Assembly (NCBI RefSeq): GCF_016863035.1
Contig: NZ_BOOC01000009.1
Coordinates: 62,001-126,000 of the forward strand
DNA from: Microbispora corallina
GTDB lineage: Bacteria; Actinomycetota; Actinomycetes; Streptosporangiales; Streptosporangiaceae
DNA length: 64,000 bases
Reading direction: 5' to 3'
In this document: piece by piece, positions 51,589-58,849 of the stretch
Position numbering within the stretch: position 1 is the first letter of the stretch
Layout of the letters: each line of letters starts with the position of its first letter
Program-made: the position numbers and the translations under genes
The notes under the pieces: generated by a model
Seen by the model: only the letters and a program-made list of their open reading frames with translations
What the model was told of the DNA's origin: nothing
The model's database searches: none

Positions 51589-53616
51589 ATGAAGAAAGCC
51601 CTGTTAGCCGTGGCGTTGGCCGCCACCGGACTCGTCGCAGTGCAGGCCCCGGCGTCCGCCGCCGTCCACCCGGGCGACCGGGTGACGCGGGCGGGCGCCG
51701 CGAGCCCGGCCGTGACCCGCGCCGCCCTCGACCCCGCGCTCGTCGCGGGCCGGGGCGCGAGCGTCGACTTCGCCGAGCAGGAGGCGGAGAAGGCGGCCAC
51801 GAACGGCGCGGTCATCGGCCCGGACCGCACGGCGTACACGCTCCCGGCGGAGGCGTCCGGCCGGTCGGCGGTCAAGCTGACGCCGGGGCAGTACGTCGAG
51901 TTCACGCTGCCGAGCGCGGCCAACGCGATCACCGTGCGCTACAGCATCCCCGACGCCCCGAACGGCGGCGGCATCACCGCCCCGCTGGACGTGACGGTCA
52001 ACGGGCGCGACCGCGCGACGATGACCCTCACGTCGCAGTACGCCTGGCTGTACAACCAGTATCCGTTCTCGAACGACCCGAACGCCGGGCTGCTCCACCC
52101 CGACTGGTGGATCACCGAGTGCTCGTGCGTGCCCAGCGCCACCACCCCGGCCCCGGCGATCACCACGCCGTTCCGGCCGAGCCACTTCTACGACGAGCAG
52201 CGCCTGCTGCTGGGACACACGTACCGGGCCGGCGACAAGGTGCGGCTGACCGTCCCCTCCGGCAGCAAGGCCGCCTGGACGGTCGTCGACCTGCTCGACT
52301 CCCAGCTCGTCGGCCCGCCGAAGGTGAACGTCCTCGCGGCCGACGTGCTGGCGTTCGGCGCCGACCCCCTCGGCGGGCGCGACTCCGCCGACGCGTTCGA
52401 CAAGGCCATCGCGTTCGCCAAGCGGGCCCACCTCAAGGTGTACGTCCCGCCGGGCACCTACCAGGTCAACCGGCACATCATCGTCGACAGGGTGACGATC
52501 GAGGGCGCCGGCAACTGGTACACGATCATCAAGGGCCGCCAGGTCGACCTGCCCACACCCGCCCCCGACGGCTCGGTCCACACCGGCGTCGGCTTCTACG
52601 GCAAGGACGCCTCGGCCGGCGGCAGCACCGACGTCCACCTGTCCGGCTTCGCGATCGAGGGCGACGTCCGCGAGCGCGTCGACACCGACCAGGTGAACGG
52701 CGTCGGCGGCGCGATGAGCGACTCGACCGTCGACGGCCTCTACATCCACCACACCAAGGTGGGCCTGTGGTTCGACGGCCCGATGAAGAACACCAGGATC
52801 ACCAACAACGTCGTCGCCGACCAGATCGCCGACGGCCTCAACTTCCACACCGGAGTCACCGGCTCGGTCGTGTCGAACAACGTCATCCGCAACACGGGCG
52901 ACGACGCCCTCGCCATGTGGTCGGAGAAGACCGCGGACGCGGGCAATACCTTCGACCACAACACCATCCAGACGCCCGTCCTCGCCAACGGCATCGCGAT
53001 CTACGGCGGAACGGACAACACGGTCTCCGGGAACCTCGTCGCCGACCCGATCCGCGAGGGCAGCGCCATTCACGCCGGCACCCGGTTCGGCGCCGAGCCG
53101 TTCACCGGGACGCTCGCCATCAAGGACAACACCACGGTCCGGGCCGGCACGTTCGAGCTGAACTGGAAGATCGGCCTCGGCGCCATCTGGCTCTACGCCC
53201 TCGAGAAGAGCATGGACGCGAACGTCCAGGTGACCGGGGACAACTTCCTCGACAACACCTACAACGCGATCATGCTGGTCAGCGACTTCGGGGTGAAGGA
53301 CCTGTACTCGATCACCAACGTCCACTTCAAGGACATCAAGGTGGACGGCACGGGCACCTCGGTCGTCAGCGCCCGCGTGAAGGGCTCGGCGTCCTTCGAG
53401 AACGTGGACGCCCGCAACGTCGGCGCGGTCGGCGTCAACAACTGCGGATCGTTCAACTTCCCGCCCACCGGGTCGGAGTTCTCCGTCCAGGACCTCGGTG
53501 GCAACGACGGCGGCGGCACCACCGGCCCCTGGCTGGCCGCCTGGGAACTGCCCAACACCATCACCTGCGACGACCGTCCGCCGGTGGTCGCGCCCCCGGC
53601 CCCGTCCCCCTGGTAG
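51589..53616 (+). CDS. Secreted beta-helix glycan hydrolase, GH87-like (alpha-1,3-glucanase/mycodextranase)
   Basis: 675 residues. Sec signal peptide (AVALAATGLVAVQAPASAA), an N-terminal beta-sandwich (to about 240; VEFTLPSAANAITVRYSIPD), then a right-handed parallel beta-helix with FGADPLGGRDSADAFDKAIA entry and many NN/V turns (TRITNNVVADQIADGLNFHT). NTGDDALAMWSEK with D438/D439 resembles the catalytic Asp pair of GH87 enzymes. It is in an operon with alpha-glucosidase and importer genes, so an extracellular alpha-1,3- or mixed alpha-glucanase is the best reading. Family membership is by recall, not alignment. Confidence 0.7.
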   Translation: MKKALLAVALAATGLVAVQAPASAAVHPGDRVTRAGAASPAVTRAALDPALVAGRGASVDFAEQEAEKAATNGAVIGPDRTAYTLPAEASGRSAVKLTPGQYVEFTLPSAANAITVRYSIPDAPNGGGITAPLDVTVNGRDRATMTLTSQYAWLYNQYPFSNDPNAGLLHPDWWITECSCVPSATTPAPAITTPFRPSHFYDEQRLLLGHTYRAGDKVRLTVPSGSKAAWTVVDLLDSQLVGPPKVNVLAADVLAFGADPLGGRDSADAFDKAIAFAKRAHLKVYVPPGTYQVNRHIIVDRVTIEGAGNWYTIIKGRQVDLPTPAPDGSVHTGVGFYGKDASAGGSTDVHLSGFAIEGDVRERVDTDQVNGVGGAMSDSTVDGLYIHHTKVGLWFDGPMKNTRITNNVVADQIADGLNFHTGVTGSVVSNNVIRNTGDDALAMWSEKTADAGNTFDHNTIQTPVLANGIAIYGGTDNTVSGNLVADPIREGSAIHAGTRFGAEPFTGTLAIKDNTTVRAGTFELNWKIGLGAIWLYALEKSMDANVQVTGDNFLDNTYNAIMLVSDFGVKDLYSITNVHFKDIKVDGTGTSVVSARVKGSASFENVDARNVGAVGVNNCGSFNFPPTGSEFSVQDLGGNDGGGTTGPWLAAWELPNTITCDDRPPVVAPPAPSPW

Positions 53617-53644
53617 GCCCAAGGGGCTGACCACCCCGTAAGCC

Positions 53645-53687
53645 AGAGGGCTTCCCCGGTGTCCACATCCACCCGGGGAAGCCCTCT
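53645..53687. terminator. 15-bp terminator of the alpha-glucan operon
   Basis: AGAGGGCTTCCCCGG (53645-53659) pairs perfectly with CCGGGGAAGCCCTCT (53673-53687), followed by TTC. Lies between convergent genes and can serve both strands. Confidence 0.85.
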
Positions 53688-53706
53688 TTCACATGTCCGC
53701 CATCGC

Positions 53707-53910
53707 TCAGGGAAGGTCGAATCCCCCGTCCCTCACGCCACGGAGGAAGTCACCCCACTCCTCCGCCGTGAACGCCAGCACAGGACTCGCGTCGCCTTGC
53801 TTGCCGTCTCTGACGCCTACCCATCCGTCCTGGTAAGCCACCTCGACACAGTTGCCTCCATTACAGGCCCGCTGCCATGTCACGTCGGCGAATGGAGGTC
53901 GGTCAGCCAT
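53707..53910 (-). CDS. DUF397 domain protein
   Basis: 67 residues from ATG 53908-53910 (GGGAGAG upstream). DUF397 pattern: WQRACNGGNCVEVAYQDG, VGVRDGKQGD, LAFTAEEWGDFLRGVRDGGF. A longer upstream frame adds unrelated residues. It lies 134 bp downstream of a second DUF397 gene and 485 bp from the XRE gene. One regulator with two DUF397 genes is unusual in layout. Confidence 0.9.
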   Translation of the reverse strand: MADRPPFADVTWQRACNGGNCVEVAYQDGWVGVRDGKQGDASPVLAFTAEEWGDFLRGVRDGGFDLP

Positions 53911-54003
53911 GGGCTCTCCCGGGTAGAAGTTCGCCTGGAGGGCGAGTATCGCCGGAAATAGTGTAACTTTGATGGCTTTGTGGTCCATATGCAGCGTTGG
54001 CTA

Positions 54004-54031
54004 GGTTGAGGTCGCCCGATCGACCTCAACC
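54004..54031. terminator. 11-bp hairpin after the second DUF397 gene
   Basis: GGTTGAGGTCG pairs perfectly with CGACCTCAACC (6-nt loop), just downstream of the minus-strand stop at 54045. Separates the two DUF397 genes. Confidence 0.7.
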
Positions 54032-54044
54032 GTCGACGACGCCC

Positions 54045-54257
54045 TTAGGGGCGCTCCAGTTCTCCGGACTTGGCCGCCTTCAAAAAGGCTCTCCATTCGC
54101 TGGCGGAAAACGACAGAACCGGCCCTGACGCGTCCTTCGAGTCGCGCAGCGCCACTTCGTTGTCTCCGAAGGCGACTTGGACGCAGCTCCCGCCGTTGCA
54201 GTGGGAGGAGATGCGCCACTTCAGTGAAGAAGTGGGTGCGCCTTTCGGTGATTCCAT
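54045..54257 (-). CDS. DUF397 domain protein
   Basis: 70 residues: LKWRISSHCNGGSCVQVAFG, VALRDSKDASGPVLSFSASE, WRAFLKAAKSGELERP. Standard DUF397 length and motifs. The start at 54255-54257 has TAGGAGCACCT upstream. It follows the XRE gene by 138 bp on the same strand and is the likelier cognate partner. Confidence 0.92.
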   Translation of the reverse strand: MESPKGAPTSSLKWRISSHCNGGSCVQVAFGDNEVALRDSKDASGPVLSFSASEWRAFLKAAKSGELERP

Positions 54258-54395
54258 AGGTGCTCCTAGGTCAGGTCGCAGTAGTATTCCACTCGCCTGA
54301 GAGTGACACTTGCCTTACCTGCCATAGGGACACGTGGAACGCAGGATAATGTCCGGTTTGATGTATAATTCGCCTTACTGGGGATGGATTCCCGT

Positions 54396-55256
54396 TCATA
54401 GGGCTAACACCTCTGCTGCGGCGATGATGCGGTTCATGGACTCCTGCGGGCTCAAAGCGGTGGCGCGCAGATGGTCGATGGCCTCGCGGTAACCGGCCAC
54501 CTCGTCCGGCTTCTCCAGGTACTCCGAGCGGGTCAGCAACTCGAGGTGCACGACGAGGGGCACCGTCCGGTCGCCGATCTCGAACAGGACGAACGGGCTG
54601 TCGGCTCCCATGTAGGCTCCGGCGCTGTACGGGATCACCTGGACCGTGACGTGCGGCAGGTGGGCGAGCTCCACGACCTTCGCCAGTTGTTCCCTCAGCA
54701 CCTTCGTGCCGCCGATCTGCCGGTGGAGCACGGCCTCGTCGACGAAGGTCCAGTACCGCGGCGGGTCGGAGCGGTGCAGGAGCCGTTGCCGCTGCATGCG
54801 CGCCTCCACGCGGCGCTCCCGGTAGTCGTCCCCGATGCGGGGGAGCATCCCGGCGATGAGCGCCCGGGCGTAATCCTCCGTCTGCAGCAGGCCGGGGACG
54901 TACGCCGTCTGGAACTCGGTGATCGCCACCGCCGCGGACTCGAGGTCGGCGTAGGTGTATATGGCGTCGTCGCCGAGATCGCCCCACTGCTGGCGCAGGC
55001 CGGGTTCGCGCGCCTCGCGCGCCCAGGTCATCAGTTGGTTGAGGACGCTCTCGTCGGTGACTCCGTAGATGCCGCACAGGTCGCGGACGTCGCGCTGGCT
55101 GACGCCTCGCTGGGCCGTCTCTATGCGACTGATCTTCGCGGGGCTGCAGAGAAGGCGTTCGGCCACCTGTTCCACGGTCATGCCGGAGCCATGGCGCATC
55201 TCTCGGAGGCGGTTCGCTAGCTGGCGCCGGCGAAGTGTCACGTTCGTCCCGGCCAT
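54396..55256 (-). CDS. XRE family regulator with DUF5753 (WhiJ-like)
   Basis: 286 residues. Helix-turn-helix MTVEQVAERLLCSPAKISRI, then DUF5753 (FQTAYVPGLLQTEDYARALI, VDEAVLHRQIGG, VTVQVIPYSAGAYMGADSPF). ATG 55254-55256. Several dyads lie upstream. Related to, but clearly diverged from, the XRE gene at 41.4 kb. Regulates its DUF397 partner(s) and possibly development-linked genes. Confidence 0.93.
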   Translation of the reverse strand: MAGTNVTLRRRQLANRLREMRHGSGMTVEQVAERLLCSPAKISRIETAQRGVSQRDVRDLCGIYGVTDESVLNQLMTWAREAREPGLRQQWGDLGDDAIYTYADLESAAVAITEFQTAYVPGLLQTEDYARALIAGMLPRIGDDYRERRVEARMQRQRLLHRSDPPRYWTFVDEAVLHRQIGGTKVLREQLAKVVELAHLPHVTVQVIPYSAGAYMGADSPFVLFEIGDRTVPLVVHLELLTRSEYLEKPDEVAGYREAIDHLRATALSPQESMNRIIAAAEVLAL

Positions 55257-55299
55257 ACGCGGTCACCTTTGCCCGTGAAGCTTCGAGACCTGCAGGTTA

Positions 55300-55368
55300 A
55301 CATGCTGACGGCATGTACCGCTGGAAAACGACAGATGGCAATTGCCAAATGTAGGTTGCCACCGGCAA
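55300..55368. promoter_or_regulatory. Cluster of three dyads upstream of the XRE gene
   Basis: ACATGC-N5-GCATGT (55300-55316), the perfect palindrome TGGCAATTGCCA (55336-55347) and TTGCC-N3-GGCAA (55356-55368). The last two share the TTGCC half-site in opposite layouts. Candidate autoregulatory operators of the WhiJ-like regulator at 55256. Confidence 0.5.
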
Positions 55369-55547
55369 AGGACGGGTACTGAACGAGACATAAGCCTCAA
55401 CGTGGCGGCTCCCCCAGCCGGTTCCCGGAAGGAGGCGATGTCTCAGGGCCATTGGGTCTCGGCCCCTCCAAAACGCCGCTGGGCCGATGGTGGCACATCG
55501 ACCCAGCGAGAAGACCACCCGACCTGCTGCACAGCAAGGGATGACCC

Positions 55548-55877
55548 ATGCACTTTAACAACAAGGGCGTCCGTAATCGTCCCCGGACGGGATTACGGAT
55601 GCGCATCGTCGCCCGGCTCTGGAGAATCAGTGAGGCCGCGTTCGCCGAGGTGGACGCCTTCGCCTGGGTTCAGGGCTGGCAGATCACCCGGACGTGGCAC
55701 ACCCACACATACCGCGACAGGCGGTTCGACGCGCTGATCTCCTGCCGGGCCTGCGCCGCGACCGGGCGCAGCCCGACCGACCGGCCGTGCGAGGAGTGCC
55801 GGGGCACCGGGCGGGTGAACCTCATGGAACCCCCGATCACGCGGCGTCCCGAGCAGCCTTCGGGAGGCCGCCCATGA
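55548..55877 (+). CDS. Hypothetical protein with DnaJ-like zinc motif
   Basis: 109 residues (or 92 from the ATG at 55599). Central helix RLWRISEAAFAEVDAFAWVQ, then ISCRACAATG...PCEECRGTG, two CxxC(x)G knuckles as in the DnaJ zinc centre. The stop overlaps the next start (ATGA). I associate this gene pair with actinomycete integrative elements, from memory only. Confidence 0.6.
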   Translation: MHFNNKGVRNRPRTGLRMRIVARLWRISEAAFAEVDAFAWVQGWQITRTWHTHTYRDRRFDALISCRACAATGRSPTDRPCEECRGTGRVNLMEPPITRRPEQPSGGRP

Positions 55878-56476
55878 GGCGCATGCTCCGGCGCAACGGC
55901 AACCTCGTCCTGCGGGTCCTCGAGAGCGAGCTGGCCCCCGTGGCCAGGCCGGGGCCGTTCGTCCTGCTGTGGCGGTGGCGCTACGAGGCCGCGCTCCTGG
56001 CGGGCGGGCCGGCGGTCGTCGTCCTCGCCGTACGGACGGTGGGGTGGGCACCCACGATCGCGGCGGGGGCCGTGACGGTCCTCGCCGTGGTCGTCTGGCC
56101 ACAGGCCCGGCGGGAGGTGGAGGGGCGCTTCTGGTGCGTCGTCACCCCCCACCGGGTGCGGAAGGCGTGCGCCGAGGCCATGATCGTCACCCGCCGGGGG
56201 AAGCTTCCGATGATCCTGTGGACCAGGCCCGAGCCGTTCGGCGAGCGGCTGTGGGTCTGGTGCCGGGCGGGGATCAGCCCGGGCGACCTCCAGCAGGCGC
56301 ACGACGTCATCGCCGCGGCCTGCTGGCTGGCGAAGGGCGTCCGCGTCCTCCGCCATCCCCGCCGCGCCTCGCTCGTGATCGTCGACGTGATCCGGCGGGA
56401 CGAGCACCCGGCGCCGGAGGAGCCGGCGCCGGGGGACACCTGGGAGCGGTCCTCCACGTGGTTCTGGCGGCAGTGA
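55874..56476 (+). CDS. Membrane protein resembling the N-terminal part of element transfer proteins
   Basis: 200 residues. A hairpin of two membrane helices (YEAALLAGGPAVVVLAVRTV and TIAAGAVTVLAVVVW) is followed by a soluble domain (FWCVVTPHRVRKACAEAMIV ... PFGERLWVWCRAGISPGDLQ ... LVIVDVIRRDE). This order is seen in proteins encoded beside FtsK-like transfer genes of actinomycete conjugative elements, where it precedes the ATPase part. No ATPase domain, integrase or replication gene follows. Coupled to the upstream gene by ATGA. Confidence 0.55.
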   Translation: MRRMLRRNGNLVLRVLESELAPVARPGPFVLLWRWRYEAALLAGGPAVVVLAVRTVGWAPTIAAGAVTVLAVVVWPQARREVEGRFWCVVTPHRVRKACAEAMIVTRRGKLPMILWTRPEPFGERLWVWCRAGISPGDLQQAHDVIAAACWLAKGVRVLRHPRRASLVIVDVIRRDEHPAPEEPAPGDTWERSSTWFWRQ

Positions 56477-56490
56477 GTGGCGGTGAACGG

Positions 56491-56919
56491 TCAGGCCGGC
56501 GGCCTGTCGGCGGCGGGGACGGTGGACAGCTCGACCGTGCAGAAGGCGCAGCGGCGGGCGTCGACGGGGATGTCGCTGAGGCACTCGGGGCACGTCTTCT
56601 CCGTGGCCTCCTTCTTGCTGTCGAACATGCTGAGGACCCGGGTCATGGGGAGCACGACCAGCCAGTAGACGACGGCGGCCACGATGGCGAACGACAGCAG
56701 GTGGTTGACGAAGTCGCCGTACTTGAAGACCGAGCCGTTCAGGGTGAACCTGTAGCTCGAGAAGTCCGGCTGGCGGCCACCGGTGATGGCGCCTATGAGG
56801 GGGGTGATGAGGTCGCCGACCAGGGCCTGGATGAGGCCGCTGAAGGTGGCGCCGACGACCACGGCGACGGCGAGCTCCACGAGGTTGCCGCGCAAGAGGA
56901 ACTTCTTGAATCCGCTCAT
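56491..56919 (-). CDS. mscL: Large-conductance mechanosensitive channel MscL
   Basis: 142 residues. MSGFKKFLLRGNLVELAVAV is the MscL amphipathic start, followed by TM1 (VVVGATFSGLIQALVGDLIT), a loop, and TM2 (FVNHLLSFAIVAAVVYWLVV). After TM2 comes the cytosolic C-terminus with a zinc ribbon C..C...C..C (CPECLSDIPVDARRCAFC) seen in several actinobacterial homologues. Releases solutes at hypo-osmotic shock. Convergent with the 55.9-kb gene by 14 bp. Confidence 0.94.
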   Translation of the reverse strand: MSGFKKFLLRGNLVELAVAVVVGATFSGLIQALVGDLITPLIGAITGGRQPDFSSYRFTLNGSVFKYGDFVNHLLSFAIVAAVVYWLVVLPMTRVLSMFDSKKEATEKTCPECLSDIPVDARRCAFCTVELSTVPAADRPPA

Positions 56920-57021
56920 GGGGCAACGACCTATCCCGTTTGACCCCGCCTATGCAAGGGGGTGTTCACACCCGGGGGAGGGCTTGACGCGCGGAGTCGG
57001 GGAGCCTACGGTCTGGCTGCA

Positions 57022-57038
57022 AAAGTAAAGTTTCCTAA
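57022..57038. promoter_or_regulatory. TTAGGAAAGTTTCCTAA-type operator upstream of the GH20 gene
   Basis: Reads AAAGTAAAGTTTCCTAA, matching an ideal TTAGGAAAGTTTCCTAA palindrome at 14 of 17 bases, 30 bp before the GTG. A closely similar site precedes the secreted dehydrogenase gene. ROK-type sugar repressors are typical binders of such motifs. Confidence 0.55.
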
Positions 57039-57067
57039 TTATCCCCCGAGCAGCTAGGGGTGCCGTC

Positions 57068-58645
57068 GTGACCCGACGCCTCACCGCCGTCCTCGCCTCG
57101 GCGGCGCTGATCACCCTCTCGTGCGCCCAGCCCTCGACCGCCGCGGAGGGGCCGCCGCAGACGCGGGCGTCCGCCGTGAACGTTCCCGGACTGGTGCCCG
57201 AGCCCGTCTCCGTGCAGGCCGCCGGCGGGACGTACGAGATCACCGCGGCCACGCGGATCGTCGTGCCGACCGGGGACGGCTTCCGGGCGGCTTCCGGGCT
57301 GGCGGCCGTGCTGCGCCGGTCGACCGGGTTCCCGCTGCCGATCGTCAGGAGCGGAACCGGCATCGTGCTCGACGCGGGCGGCGGCGTGGGGCACGGCGAC
57401 GAGGGGTACCGCCTGACCGTCTCCACGGACGGCGTCCTGATCAGGGCGGACTCGGGGGAGGGGCTCTTCCGGGGCGTGCAGACCCTCCGCCAGCTGCTGC
57501 CCGCCGCCGTGGAGAGCCGGACGCGGCAGCCGGGGCCGTGGAAGGTCGCCGGCGTCGAGATCGAGGACTACCCCCGCTTCGCCTACCGGGGCGCGATGCT
57601 GGACGTGGCCCGCCACTTCTTCGACGTCGGCGAGGTAAAGCGGTACATCGACCTCGCGGTCGCCTACAAGGTCAACGTGCTCCACCTGCACCTGAGCGAC
57701 GACCAGGGCTGGCGGATCGCGATCAAGAGCTGGCCCCGCCTGACGACGGTCGGCGGGCGGACGGCCGTCGACGGGGACCCGGGCGGCTACTACACGCTGG
57801 CCGAGTACAAGGACATCGTGCGGTACGCCCGGGAGCGGTACGTCACCGTGGTGCCCGAGATCGACACGCCCGGCCACACCAACGCCGCGCTGGCGTCGTA
57901 CGCGAAGCTGAACTGCGACGGCAAGGCGAGGAAGCCGTACACGGGGACGGACGTCGGCTTCAGCTCCCTGTGCACGGGCAAGGAGATCACCTACCGGTTC
58001 CTCGGCGACGTCGTCGGGGAGCTGGCGAAGATCACGCCCGGGCCGTACATCGACCTCGGCGGCGACGAGGCGCAGAGCACGCAGCACGCTGACTACGTCG
58101 CGTTCGTCGACCGGGTCCAGAAGATCGTGCACAGGTACGGCAAGAGCCTGATGGGCTGGGAGGAGATCGCCGGGGCCCACGTGAGCCCCGATTCGGTGGC
58201 CGAGCACTGGAACCCGGTCACCGGCACCCAGGAGGGCACGGAGAACGCCCGCGAGGCGGCCGCGAAGGGCGTGAAGCTGGTGATGGCGCCGGCCGACCAC
58301 GCGTACCTGGACATGAAGTACACCGCCTCGACGCCGCTCGGTCAGGACTGGGCAGGGCTGGTCGAGGCGCGCGACTCCTACGACTGGGACCCGGCCCGGC
58401 TGATCACCGGCGTGGGGGAGGACGACGTCCTCGGGGTCGAGGCGCCGATCTGGACGGAGACCCTGCGCAAGCCGGCGGACCTGGAGTTCATGGCCTACCC
58501 CCGGCTGCCCGGCATCGCCGAGATCGGCTGGTCGCCCGCGTCGAGTCACTCCTGGGCCGACTACCGCACCCGCGTCGCCGCCCAGGGCCCGCGCTGGACC
58601 GCCGCCTCGGTGGACTTCTACCGGTCGCCCCAGATCCCGTTCTGA
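57068..58645 (+). CDS. Secreted beta-N-acetylhexosaminidase (GH20)
   Basis: 525 residues from GTG 57068. Signal peptide (LAVLASAALITLSCAQP; the Cys could be a lipobox, but LSCA is atypical), GH20b N-domain, then the catalytic barrel: YRGAMLDVARHFF, LHLHLSDDQGWRI, VPEIDTPGHTNA, and the Asp-Glu pair D333-E334 in LGGDEA; GWEEIAG and VEAPIWTETL complete the active site. Removes terminal GlcNAc from chito-oligosaccharides or glycans using substrate-assisted catalysis. Confidence 0.95.
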   Translation: MTRRLTAVLASAALITLSCAQPSTAAEGPPQTRASAVNVPGLVPEPVSVQAAGGTYEITAATRIVVPTGDGFRAASGLAAVLRRSTGFPLPIVRSGTGIVLDAGGGVGHGDEGYRLTVSTDGVLIRADSGEGLFRGVQTLRQLLPAAVESRTRQPGPWKVAGVEIEDYPRFAYRGAMLDVARHFFDVGEVKRYIDLAVAYKVNVLHLHLSDDQGWRIAIKSWPRLTTVGGRTAVDGDPGGYYTLAEYKDIVRYARERYVTVVPEIDTPGHTNAALASYAKLNCDGKARKPYTGTDVGFSSLCTGKEITYRFLGDVVGELAKITPGPYIDLGGDEAQSTQHADYVAFVDRVQKIVHRYGKSLMGWEEIAGAHVSPDSVAEHWNPVTGTQEGTENAREAAAKGVKLVMAPADHAYLDMKYTASTPLGQDWAGLVEARDSYDWDPARLITGVGEDDVLGVEAPIWTETLRKPADLEFMAYPRLPGIAEIGWSPASSHSWADYRTRVAAQGPRWTAASVDFYRSPQIPF

Positions 58646-58658
58646 GCGCCGGAGCCCG

Positions 58659-58684
58659 CCCCGGTACGGCGTGCCGTACCGGGG
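58659..58684. terminator. 11-bp hairpin after the GH20 gene
   Basis: CCCCGGTACGG-CGTG-CCGTACCGGGG, perfect stem, 14 nt after the stop. Confidence 0.75.
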
Positions 58685-58762
58685 TCGGCGCATGCCGTGA
58701 CCTGCGCGAAGGGCGGAAAATTGGGCCTTGACCGGGGTGCCGGGTGCCACTTCCATTGCTCT

Positions 58763-58783
58763 AGTTAGGAATCTTTCCTAACT
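58763..58783. promoter_or_regulatory. AGTTAGGAA-TCT-TTCCTAACT operator upstream of the secreted dehydrogenase
   Basis: Perfect 9-bp arms with a 3-nt centre, 66 bp before the start codon. The 17-bp core matches the site ahead of GH20 in every TTTCCTAA position, so one repressor probably controls both genes. Confidence 0.6.
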
Positions 58784-58849
58784 CGCATCGGATCACGCCG
58801 GCCCCACGCCCTCGCAGACAGGCGCGACGGGGCCCGGCAGAGAGGGCAT

